Shown here piece after piece: positions 58,401 to 64,000 of a stretch of DNA of 64,000 bases. How positions within the stretch are numbered: position 1 is the first letter of the stretch; each line of letters starts with the position of its first letter. A program made the translations under genes and the position numbers. The notes beneath the pieces are model-generated. The model made no database searches. It worked only from the letters and a program-made list of their open reading frames with translations, and was not told where the DNA came from. The stretch is from NCBI GenBank assembly GCA_009760855.2, contig WPIO01000057.1:982501-1046500 (forward strand). Reading direction: 5' to 3'. This DNA comes from Cristatella mucedo (taxonomy: Eukaryota > Bryozoa > Phylactolaemata > Cristatellidae).

Positions 58401-60028
58401 AACACACAAAAACACGCTCTTACACACGCACTCGCACACACACGCGTGCGCGCGCGCGCACCCACACACATTGACAAACAAACTGGCGCATGCACGCGCT
58501 CATGACTTTCGAAGAAAACTCGCGGTAGAAGCGCCACGAATGAGCAATGAAGGCAGTTTGCATGAAATTCGCCACGAGCGGCTTTGCCATGCGTACGACT
58601 GAAACTGTATAGACGTCTCGGCGGCAAAGCGGCTTGGCACGAAACACTCGCAAGCCGGAGCGTAGCCCGGATTTTACCCGTGGCGTTTTCCCGACCTTGA
58701 CCTTTCATGAGCCAGCGTGTCTTAGGAAGGCTGAAGGGGCTGGCGAGATTTTAATGTAATGTAATGTAATGTATCTCCGTCAGTAACTCCACAAAGTCAT
58801 AAAGACCATGTGGGTGTTACGCAGGAGAGTTTTGTATAGCGCACTCATAGCCTAAGCGGCTTTCGGTACGCATTGTATTTCATTTCATTTTCGTAGCACC
58901 CTAAGAGTACCTAATCTCTAGCCAGGCGCTGCGCACATGCCGCGAGGCTCAAGCAAGCCCTCGACCAATGACTTCATTTACCTACCGACGCTGGTCGACC
59001 TTAACCGCGTTGGGCCAAATCAGGGATGGTTTGGATCAACGCGGTTGCACCACTCAAGGGCCCGCCGGGGGCTGTTGACTTCCTTGCCGTGGCCACGTAC
59101 GTTATTACGACTGACTGTTAGCCAGCCGGCGGCTATGGAATCGACAGGACGAAAATTGTCAGACTGAAGAAAACTAGAGCGCCGAGAAAAGTAAAGACCT
59201 GATGTCATTCGCCACGCTCACGCTTGGACCAGGATGGGCCAGTCCTACGGTTGTGCAAGGTTTGGAACCAATGCCCGTACGCCGAGCTGGTTTGGTCTAG
59301 TGGTTAAGGTGTTCGCCCCGACCAAGGTCTTACTGAGGTCGTGGGCTCGAGCCCCGAGGCACATATGAAGCGCCAGAATAGAGTTAAGTTTTCTTGGGGC
59401 GCTATATGAATGAGTTATATTGTATTATTATTATTATATTATTACGTCATTTACGAGAACTCGGCTCGATCTCTAGAGACAGCAGCATCAAAGAACTGGA
59501 GGCTGGACAGCGAAGCGCGGGACCGCGTCTCAGCGCTCGGAGGACTCACTGGAGTGGCGCGGCAGTAAGTAGCCTGACGCACGCTGGCGCGCGACCGAGC
59601 CGCTCCCTCGAGCTAACTCATCGGACGGTTTCGGTTGGCCAGCGCTACGCGCGCGCGAAGTTCAGGCCAATCGGCCGACGTTCGCGACCGCAAAGCTAGG
59701 AATCGACGCCGAGCGAGGCGCGCCGCGCGAGCTCTTACCCGAACCCAGCGGACGCGCCGGCTTCCCAGGTAGCCGTGCACGAGCACCTTGGTGCCGAGGC
59801 TCGCGTTGAAGGCCGACTGCTGGACGCTGCGCGGATCGTCGAACGACAGCTCCTGAGCGCCGTGCCTCAGGCCCGCTCGCGTCGACAGGTAGAAGCGAGC
59901 GACCTGCTCGGGCGCCTCCTCGGGCGCCAGCATCGTGCCGAGGCCGCGCGCCTCCTCCAGGCCAGCGCCGCCGAGCGCGCGCGCCCACGACAGGCCCGCT
60001 CTCCAGGCGGCCGCCAAGTCGGACGCGT
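46471..60028 (-). CDS. Lipase-family gene, five 3' exons (5' end missing)
   Basis: Joined exons: 60028-59739, 53970-53709, 51675-51544, 48823-48737, 46784-46471. All have GT-AG borders and consistent phases, giving about 361 codons plus stop. The product belongs to the pancreatic lipase / phospholipase A1 superfamily of secreted alpha/beta hydrolases, which cleave acylglycerol or phospholipid esters. Visible: VARFYLSTR and [10 protein letters not shown] strand motifs, [10 protein letters not shown], the nucleophile elbow [20 protein letters not shown] with the catalytic Asp, [19 protein letters not shown] and CDH with the catalytic His, then Cys-rich C-terminal catalytic-domain sequence. No PLAT domain follows. 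The lid between CQK and CDH is only about 14 residues. The first exon with signal peptide, expected to end in phase 1, was not recognised upstream. A small symmetric exon between exons D and E cannot be excluded. Confidence 0.9.
46925..47625 (-). mobile_element. LINE-B fragment carrying a nested LINE-A insertion
   Basis: Minus strand: [72 protein letters not shown], broken at 47212, resuming at 47105 with the [20 protein letters not shown] and SFSSAGPRL region. Lies in the lipase intron between exons D and E. Confidence 0.88.
47106..47212 (-). mobile_element. Short LINE-A 3'-end insertion inside LINE-B
   Basis: Plus strand: (TAA)n tail, TTCACTTGATAAAGCGCCCT, CAGAGAACTTAATCTCTCTC, TAGGCGCTTTACATTTGCTG, ending AATGGTAAGTAAAT. 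It splits the uninterrupted LINE-B sequence CAGCTAGGTA / GAAGGAG. Only about 105 bp of the LINE-A 3' end was inserted. Confidence 0.9.
47626..48735. other. AT-rich part of the lipase D-E intron
   Basis: No exon, repeat family or RNA gene was recognised. Short ORFs only. Confidence 0.5.
48737..48823 (-). CDS. Lipase exon D
   Basis: An 87-base exon too short to show as an ORF. Acceptor TCTTTTCAATTTAAG, donor ACCG|GTAAGT. Encodes [18 protein letters not shown], then [11 protein letters not shown]. The GHxDFYPNGGxxQPxC block is diagnostic of pancreatic-type lipases. It starts and ends in phase 1. Confidence 0.92.
49087..49265 (-). repeat. SINE-1 copy with (AAAT)n tail
   Basis: Plus strand: AAATAAATAAATAAATCCTA, GCTGATTAAACAGCCTCTTT, GAACAGCCTTTACGGCTATC, GGAATCAAACCCACGACCTC, CGCCTTACATAGTGAGC. 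Full length or nearly so. In the lipase C-D intron. Confidence 0.88.
49266..50220. other. GC-rich, CpG-dense block in the lipase C-D intron
   Basis: Dense CpG, overlapping ORFs up to 139 codons on both strands, with Ala/Arg/Pro-rich translations typical of GC-rich non-coding DNA. Could be a CpG island or an unrecognised exon. No domain was seen. Confidence 0.4.
50408..50488. repeat. (TA)n microsatellite
   Basis: About 80 bp of TA repeats with TATGTATATG interruptions. Confidence 0.95.
50868..51385 (-). mobile_element. LINE-B 3' portion in a lipase intron
   Basis: Minus strand: [54 protein letters not shown], then a frame shift and the [20 protein letters not shown] region, ending in an ATGTAATGTA tail. 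Truncated at its 5' end within IQRIQ, 160 bases downstream of exon C. Confidence 0.88.
51544..51675 (-). CDS. Lipase exon C (catalytic aspartate)
   Basis: Acceptor CGCTCGATTTGTAG. Encodes [32 protein letters not shown] and [12 protein letters not shown], donor GCCG|GTAAGC. The Asp of LDPAGP is the catalytic acid of this family. The ORF continues by chance through the intron into an adjacent LINE-B copy. Confidence 0.92.
52469..52642 (+). repeat. SINE-1, best-preserved plus-strand copy
   Basis: GATGGCACGCTAGGTAAGGC (A-box region), GTCCCGAGGTCGTGG, exact B box GGTTCGATTCC at 52521-52531, CACTGCAAGCGGTGGTGATA, GTAAAGGCTCTTCTGTCGCT, ATACAAAAAGAGGCTGTTTA, ending CTAGGATTTATTTATTTA. A tRNA-derived SINE with a TTTA tail. 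In the lipase B-C intron. Confidence 0.9.
52643..53460. other. AT-rich stretch with an unidentified ORF
   Basis: The plus strand has a 107-codon ORF at 53139-53462 (starts [12 protein letters not shown], ends with a [12 protein letters not shown] Cys-pair segment) and another at 52886-53116. I recognise neither. Composition is AT-rich, unlike the flanking GC-rich blocks. It could be a fragment of an unknown element. Confidence 0.35.
53512..53574. repeat. (GGC)n trinucleotide repeat
   Basis: About 21 uninterrupted GGC units on the plus strand, in the lipase B-C intron close to exon B. Confidence 0.96.
53709..53970 (-). CDS. Lipase exon B (nucleophile serine)
   Basis: Acceptor CTGGTTCCGCCGCAG. 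Starts [20 protein letters not shown], then [20 protein letters not shown] and [17 protein letters not shown], ending GLGRIT plus one base before GTGCGT. The GxSxG serine is in GHSLG near 53764. Confidence 0.93.
53971..54420. other. GC-rich intron sequence upstream of lipase exon B
   Basis: Open on the minus strand through exon B (ORF 54348-53680), but the exon border at 53970 is set by phase and homology. Contains CAG-type and GGC-type short repeats. Confidence 0.5.
54425..54640 (+). repeat. SINE-1-like copy with internal tandem duplication
   Basis: CCTCAGCCCAGAATTAATGC, GACGTGGGTTCAGAGTCC (B box, mutated), CTGCAAGCGGTGGCGGCGGC with GATAGCCCGTGGCGGCGGC duplicated, then CCGCTATACGAATGAGGCTT. 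Head differs from the 52469 copy and resembles the one at 57071. Confidence 0.7.
54990..55150 (+). repeat. SINE-2 copy with (TA)n tail
   Basis: GGTAAAACTGCACGTCCCGA, GTCGTGGGCTCGAGCCCCAT (B box), TCAAGTTCTCTTAAGGTGTT, ATACAAATAAATTATA, followed by TA repeats at 55150-55182. Confidence 0.8.
55460..55625 (-). repeat. SINE-1 copy
   Basis: Plus strand: AGCAGCCTCTTTTTATAGCG, GAAGAGCCTTTGAGGCTATC, CAGGATTCGAACTAGCAACC, CAACCGCCTAAGCTATTGTG, CCATCACGGCTCACC. Near full length. Confidence 0.85.
55626..56995. other. GC-rich block in the lipase A-B intron
   Basis: Overlapping ORFs on both strands (270 codons minus at 56424-55612, 223 plus at 55604-56275) with Arg/Ala/Pro-rich translations and no domain. 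Probably stop-poor because of GC content. A G-run lies near 56567-56577. Confidence 0.4.
57071..57212 (+). repeat. SINE-1-related copy, alternative head
   Basis: CCTGGGTCTCAGCCCAGGGG, GTCGCGGGTTCGAGCCCTGC (B box), ACCACTGCAAGCGGCGGTGA, AAGGCTCTTCTGCCGCTAGA. The head differs from standard SINE-1; the body is shared. Confidence 0.8.
57233..57415 (-). repeat. SINE-1, best-preserved minus-strand copy
   Basis: Plus strand: AAATAAATGAATCCTAGCTG, AACAGCCTCTTTTTGTACAG, GAAGAGCCTTTACGGCTATC, CAGGAATCGAACCCACGACC, CTAGTGTGCCATCACGGCTC. Lies next to the alternative-head copy in inverted orientation. Confidence 0.9.
57510..57720 (-). mobile_element. LINE-A 3' end
   Basis: Plus strand: AAAGCACCCTCAGAGAACCC, TCTTTCTAGGCGCTTTACAT, GACATGCACAGGGTCAGCGT. 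5'-truncated in the 3' UTR. Confidence 0.85.
57721..58340. other. Unassigned sequence
   Basis: ORFs of 83-96 codons on the plus strand (57648-57938, 57911-58162) with no recognised motif. Confidence 0.4.
58343..58398. repeat. (CA)n microsatellite
   Basis: CA repeats on the plus strand, followed by degenerate CA/CG-rich sequence to about 58470. Confidence 0.95.
58752..58885 (-). mobile_element. LINE-B 3' end
   Basis: Plus strand: four TAATG repeats, TATCTCCGTCAGTAACTCCA, ACCATGTGGGTGTTACGCAG, GCCTAAGCGGCTTTCGGTAC. 5'-truncated. A SINE-2 piece follows. Confidence 0.88.
58886..58985 (-). repeat. SINE-2 fragment
   Basis: Plus strand: TTTCGTAGCACCCTAAGAGT, ACCTAATCTCTAGCCAGGCG, then GCCGCGAGGCTCAAGC, the eroded B-box complement. 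Confidence 0.65.
59279..59440 (+). repeat. SINE-2, reference copy
   Basis: GCCGAGCTGGTTTGGTCTAG, A box TGGTCTAGTGG, GCCCCGACCAAGGTCTTACT, B-box region GTGGGCTCGAGCCCCGAGGC, then GAAGCGCCAGAATAGAGTTA, TTTTCTTGGGGCGCTATATG and an ATT tail. tRNA-derived promoter with a LINE-A-like 3' end. Confidence 0.9.
59739..60028 (-). CDS. Lipase exon A (N-terminal catalytic strands)
   Basis: Acceptor CTCCGCTTTGCAG, donor GTTCGG|GTAAGA. Encodes an Ala/Leu/Gly-rich lead-in, then [36 protein letters not shown] and [16 protein letters not shown]. It parallels the RFxLYTR...IxASxFxxxxxTxFxIHGFxxS...WV stretch of pancreatic lipases. Starts in phase 1, ends in phase 0. Confidence 0.9.
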
Positions 60029-60204
60029 CTGCAAAGCGGAGCGCAGGAAGTGAGCGCGGGCGCGTGCGCAGGAAGTGTGCCGCGGCGGCGGCGGCGGCGG
60101 CGGCGCGAGGTTGCCGCCGCCGCAGCGGCTGCACCGCACGTGCAGCTGCTGCGGCGCAGCTGTCTGACGCCGGGATGCGGCTGGCTGCGACTTTCGCGCC
60201 ATAA

Positions 60205-60290
60205 TAATAATAAAAATTATACGTTTGTTTGTATAGCGCCCTCGGAGAGCTGAATCTCTATCTAGGTTCTTTACAGATGCTTTAAAAAAA
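60205..60290 (-). repeat. SINE-2 or LINE-A tail fragment
   Basis: Plus strand: ATAATAATAA tail, TTGTATAGCGCCCTCGGAGA, GCTGAATCTCTATCTAGGTT. Too short to assign to SINE or LINE. Confidence 0.65.
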
Positions 60291-60374
60291 AGCCATGCGA
60301 CCAGAGTAAAATCCTGATCCGTGAGAGAACGGCGACTATTGCTTGTGAAGTTACGTGACGTCTAGTTTTAATAA

Positions 60375-61990
60375 TATTAACACATTTAATAAAGCTCTCT
60401 CAGAGAAATCAATCTCTTTCTAGGCGCTTTACATTTGCTGCAAAGGAAACACAAACGGGTAGTTGGTGGTAGCATGCTCGATAAACAATAAGAATAACAT
60501 GTTTAGAGGTGACATGCACAGGGTCAGCATGCAAGTGTGGTTAGTGGCAGCAAGCGCAGTGTCAGCACGCATAAGCACATAAAGGACGAATCACGTGGAC
60601 CCACTAAATGCTGTCATAAATAGCAGCGTTTTTCATTTCTTTTCAAATGTAGTCAAGTCAGGAGATATCGTGACGCAAGTCGGGAGTGAGTTCCAAGCTT
60701 TGGGAATATACGAACTAAAGGCACGGTCTCCAAAGGATTTGAGAACTGTACGAGGTACAAGTAAACAATTAGATTCCGAAAGCGAATGGTACGATGCTTA
60801 GCCCGGTGGCGCAGTAGATCTGATAGGTAGGCTGCAGCCAAATAATGAAGGGATATAAAAGTGGGTGACAAAACTTTGACGTTGATGCGTTGCTTGATTG
60901 GTAGCCAGTGCAGGTCGGCGAGAAGTGGTATGATGTGGCAACTGCGACGCTCACGACAGTCAAGCCTAGCTTGGGAGTTTTGCACCACCTGTAATCGCCT
61001 GATTGCACATGCCGGTAGGCCAGCAAGCAGTGAGTTATAGAGGTCAAGATTGGATGTCACAGATGCATCGCCGAGCTGGATTGGTCCAGCGGTTAAGGCG
61101 CTCGCCCCGGCCAAGATCTTGCTGAGGTCGTGGGCTCGAGCCCCGAGGCAAATGTAAAGCGCCTGAATAGAGATTAAGTTCTCTTGGGGTGCTATACAAA
61201 TGAATTATATTTATATTTATGGACCAACTTAGACGTGGTATCCCTGTCTAAACATCCCAAATTCTAGCAATGTTATGTAGCTGAAAGTAGGCAGACTTGA
61301 CTGTAGAGCTGATGTGGTCGTCTAACGAAGGTCACTTTGGAACATAACATCTAGATTTCGTGCAGATTCAACAGAAGATATGCTGGCACAGCCGATTTTG
61401 AGCGTCAGCCTTTCCAATAGCTGAATCACACTTGGTTTGCCCATAACTAGTAAGTTAGTTTTATCATTATTTAATTTGAGAAAATTTGCTGCCAGCCTTT
61501 CTCTGATGTCATCAATTCATGCAGCAAGTGAGTTGAGATGTTTCGAGGTGCTCGAAGGCTAGGAGGGATCAAAGCAAATGTACAACTGAGTGTCATCCGC
61601 ATAGAAGTGAAAGCCTTGATTGTGCTTGGCAATCACATCGGCAAGCGGAAGAGTATAAACCGTGAAAAAACCGGACCAAGCACGGAGCCTTAGGGAGCAC
61701 AAACAATCACCGTCTCTCTCCCCAGGCACTTTGCATATGTTTTGAAGGAAGCTTATCAATTGGTGAATGACAAAATGCACAATTCTAGTGTGCATAAGCA
61801 CACCCAGGGACATTCGTATCGACGGCGCCTATGATATAAAGGAACGGGTGATTGTGACTTGGGTAGCGATTAGCTCAAAAACCTGACCGGAACTTGTCTG
61901 CGATGTTTTGACGTTATGATACGCGAGTTTAGCTGGTCCGCCATAATTTGCCACTCTGCGGCAGCACAACAGATCTGCTTCGTACGGATG
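60375..61990 (-). mobile_element. LINE-A copy interrupted by SINE-2
   Basis: Minus strand: 3' end (tail near 60378, stem TTTCTAGGCGCTTTACATTT), C-terminal block (RRLQVVQNSQARLDCRERRS, CHIIPLLADLHWLPIKQRIN, 61100-60653), interruption at 61072-61221, then [14 protein letters not shown] (about 61590) and, after a scrambled stretch, QIMADQLNSRIITSKHRRQV (61980-61870). Inactivated by frameshifts. Lies upstream of lipase exon A. Confidence 0.85.
61072..61221 (+). repeat. SINE-2 inserted into LINE-A
   Basis: GCCGAGCTGGATTGGTCCAG, GAGGTCGTGGGCTCGAGCCC, AAGCGCCTGAATAGAGATTA, AGTTCTCTTGGGGTGCTATA, tail TTATATTTATATTTAT. The LINE-A sequence on either side (GATGCAT / GGACCAACTT) is contiguous in other copies. 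Confidence 0.9.
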
Positions 61991-62391
61991 GACTTTGTAA
62001 CTGAAAATTCCGTCGGACAGCCCTCCTTGCCTCCACCATCTCGTCTATTACCTATTTGCAATGCTCCGAACTGCATCGCAGGTGCAGCGGCGGCAGCGAG
62101 CGTGACGAAGTCTTCCGCTTCCGGTAATGTCCGGCGTCAGCCGGAGCGCTCGCAGATCTAGCCAAGAGCGAAGCGGAGAGGCTGAGAAACCCGTCCGCTC
62201 GTCGGCTCCTCAAGTGCAGCACGTGAACGGGGCAGCCACGTGAACGGGGCGCCCCGTGTCCAATTACCGACGCGCCCTCGACCGCCATTCGGTCGTCGAT
62301 TCGGTAAGCGGTATGCCGAGGGGGGGGGGGCGGGCGTGCTAAAGTTGACCGCCGCATTCCTGCCGGCGGCCGCGGAGCAGGCGGCCGCGGC

Positions 62392-62652
62392 GCATCTCGC
62401 GGCGCATCTCGCGGCGCATCTCGCGGCGCATCTCGCGGCGCATCTCGCGGCGCATCTCGCGGCGCATCTCGCGGCGCATCTCGCGGCGCATCTCGCGGCG
62501 CATCTCGCGGCGCATCTCGCGGCGCATCTCGCGGCGCATCTCGCGCGGCGCGCGGCGCATCTCGCGGCGCATCTCGCGGCGCATCTCGCGGCGCATCTCG
62601 CGGCGCATCTCGCGGCGCATCTCGCGGCGCATCTCGCGGCGCATCTCGCGGC
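62392..62652. repeat. 12-bp minisatellite, about 21 copies
   Basis: Unit GGCGCATCTCGC, almost perfectly conserved, with one irregular spot (GCGCGGCGCGCGGCGC) near 62543-62556. Because 12 is a multiple of three and the unit has no stop, every frame stays open on both strands, which creates spurious ORFs. Confidence 0.97.
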
Positions 62653-62778
62653 GACGCCGCCAAAAGCACCGGCGCCACACATCCGACCCAGGTACATCCG
62701 TCGCGGTAGCGTCCGTCCGTCCGTCCGCCGGCGCTGGGCGCTCCGCTCGAGTCTTCTGCCGCCCGAACGTTCGCGCCA

Positions 62779-62858
62779 ACTGCACCGCTCCTCCACTGCA
62801 CCGCTCCTCCACTGCACCGCTCCTCCATTGCACCGCTCCTCCACTGCACCGCTCCTCC
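62779..62858. repeat. 16-bp tandem repeat, five copies
   Basis: Unit ACTGCACCGCTCCTCC; one copy has ATTG in place of ACTG. Confidence 0.95.
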
Positions 62859-63049
62859 ACGTTCGCCGGGCGCCTCGCGCTACGATTGCTACTCGGCGGC
62901 TTCAGACGCCACTTTCCGGCGGCCGCTCGCTATGGTGGTGGTGGCCTCGCCGCCTCGAGGCCTTGAGCGGCCAACTGGCACCGCAGTAGCGGAGCAGGCA
63001 ACGCGAGCGCAAAGACTTATACAATTCATTTATTTATATTTATATATTT

Positions 63050-63140
63050 ATTTATTTATTTCATTTATATATTTATGATTCATTTATATAGCGCCCCAAG
63101 AGAACTTAATCTCTATTCAGGCGCTTCACACATGCTTGCG
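63050..63140 (-). repeat. SINE-2 tail, inverted relative to the next copy
   Basis: Plus strand: (ATTT)n, CATTTATATAGCGCCCCAAG, AGAACTTAATCTCTATTCAG, GCGCTTCACACATGC. Truncated at the B box. Confidence 0.8.
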
Positions 63141-63171
63141 CCCTAACTCTCTCTCTCTCTCCGTCTGAGCT

Positions 63172-63330
63172 TCCGAGCTCTCCGTCGTCCAGCGGTTAAG
63201 GTGCTCGTCCCGACTAAGGTCTGGCTGAGGTCGTGGGCTCGAGCCCTGAGGCATATGTGAAGCGCCTGAATAGAGATTTAGTTCTCTTGGGGCGCTATAC
63301 AAATGAATTATATTTATTTATTTATTGCGT
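63172..63330 (+). repeat. SINE-2 copy
   Basis: TCCGTCGTCCAGCGGTTAAG, GAGGTCGTGGGCTCGAGCCC, GAAGCGCCTGAATAGAGATT, AGTTCTCTTGGGGCGCTATA, tail TTATATTTATTTATTTATTG. Forms an inverted pair with 63050-63140. Confidence 0.88.
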
Positions 63331-63805
63331 CTGCAATAGCAGCGGGCGGCAGCGGCAGCGAGCGGTTGGTGGGGCGACAAAGTCGCTGAGCGGCCGCTAA
63401 CGCCGAATTCGTGCGCTTGCTCTTGGTAAGATTTATTTCGCAATTGGACCCGGCTTTCCGACTAGGGCGGCGCGGCAGGTTGTCGCGAGCCTATCGCTTC
63501 CTGTCGAGTGCAGTGGCGAGATGTGGACACGTGACCATTGGCGAGCGGCTGCGAGCACGATCGCGCTTTCGGAAGTCTCTCGCTGCGACATCGCTGCAGC
63601 CACGCCGACTCCGAACGCGAAAGCAATTCGTGCTCCGAGCAGTTCTTCGGGCGAAGCTAGACCACCCCGCCCGCCCGCCCGCCCGCCCGCCAACGAACGC
63701 CGACGTTGCGTAATCTTACCTGTGCCCGGCCGCTCTCACAACCGGTGGACTGCTCATCCGGCTGATGAAGTCGAAGCGAGCAGACATTCAACAGCAGCGG
63801 CGAAA
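63331..63805. other. GC-rich sequence with a strong minus-strand donor site
   Basis: Minus strand GGGCACAG|GTAAGATT with the junction at about 63717/63716, preceded by an open stretch. Its phase does not fit lipase exon A in the ATG-started frame. A CCCGCCCGCCCG run lies at 63664-63690. No exon is claimed. Confidence 0.3.
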
Positions 63806-63923
<118 letters not shown>

Positions 63924-64000
63924 ACTTTTTGACGGACTCGCTCGTGTACGCGGTGACGTAAGAGCCTGGCAGGCCTTCGCGAAAGCGTTCAGCGGAAGAT

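Noticed and set aside
62392-62652. CRISPR-like array
   Set aside because: Contiguous 12-bp units with no spacers, in an intron-bearing animal genome.
62052-62989. Long ORFs of 173-265 codons on both strands
   Set aside because: Produced by a stop-free 12-bp minisatellite whose unit length is a multiple of three.
63700-63760. Strong minus-strand donor as lipase exon 1
   Set aside because: The ATG-started frame ends in phase 2 and shows no signal peptide; exon A requires phase 1.

Overview
The window is nuclear DNA from an animal, most likely an invertebrate. It has two spliced, intron-rich genes on the minus strand with GT-AG introns, and a very dense load of degraded non-LTR retrotransposons, tRNA-derived SINEs and microsatellites. 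There is no operon layout, no bacterial ribosome binding sites and no long uninterrupted host ORFs. I cannot name the species or phylum from the sequence alone.

Gene 1 (minus, 30286 to 9893) is a complete orthologue of GPATCH1, the G-patch spliceosome protein. I could join 15 exons with matching phases into an open frame of 1142 codons plus stop. It carries the conserved N-terminal block, the G-patch, the conserved central and C-terminal blocks and the lysine-rich tail. One very large exon (12337-11016) adds a lineage-specific, arginine/aspartate/glycine-rich repeat tract. Introns range from under 100 bp to about 3 kb and hold LINE and SINE debris, long CT/GA tracts, a TG/CA array and a striking inverted repeat.

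Gene 2 (minus, about 60028 to 46471) is a secreted-lipase-family gene (pancreatic lipase / phospholipase A1 superfamily). Five consecutive exons fit in phase and include the GHSLG nucleophile elbow, the LDP aspartate and the CDH histidine. The first exon (signal peptide) was not found. The lid loop appears short and there is no C-terminal PLAT domain.

The remainder is repeat-dominated. Two LINE families are evident. LINE-A ends in a conserved stem-loop followed by an (ATT)n tail. LINE-B ends in a TACAT-type tail. Two tRNA-derived SINE families are present. The 3' end of SINE-2 resembles the LINE-A terminus, which suggests the LINE supplies its mobilising machinery. Several insertions are nested with clear boundaries. 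Between 32.7 and 36.7 kb there is an eroded tandem repeat of about 172 bp flanking a dead hAT-like DNA transposon. GC-rich, CpG-rich blocks (for example 49.3-50.2, 53.4-54.4, 55.6-56.3, 59.5-60.2 and 62.0-64.0 kb) contrast with AT-rich blocks (0-4.7, 33.9-36.2, 44.3-45.0 and 47.6-48.7 kb).
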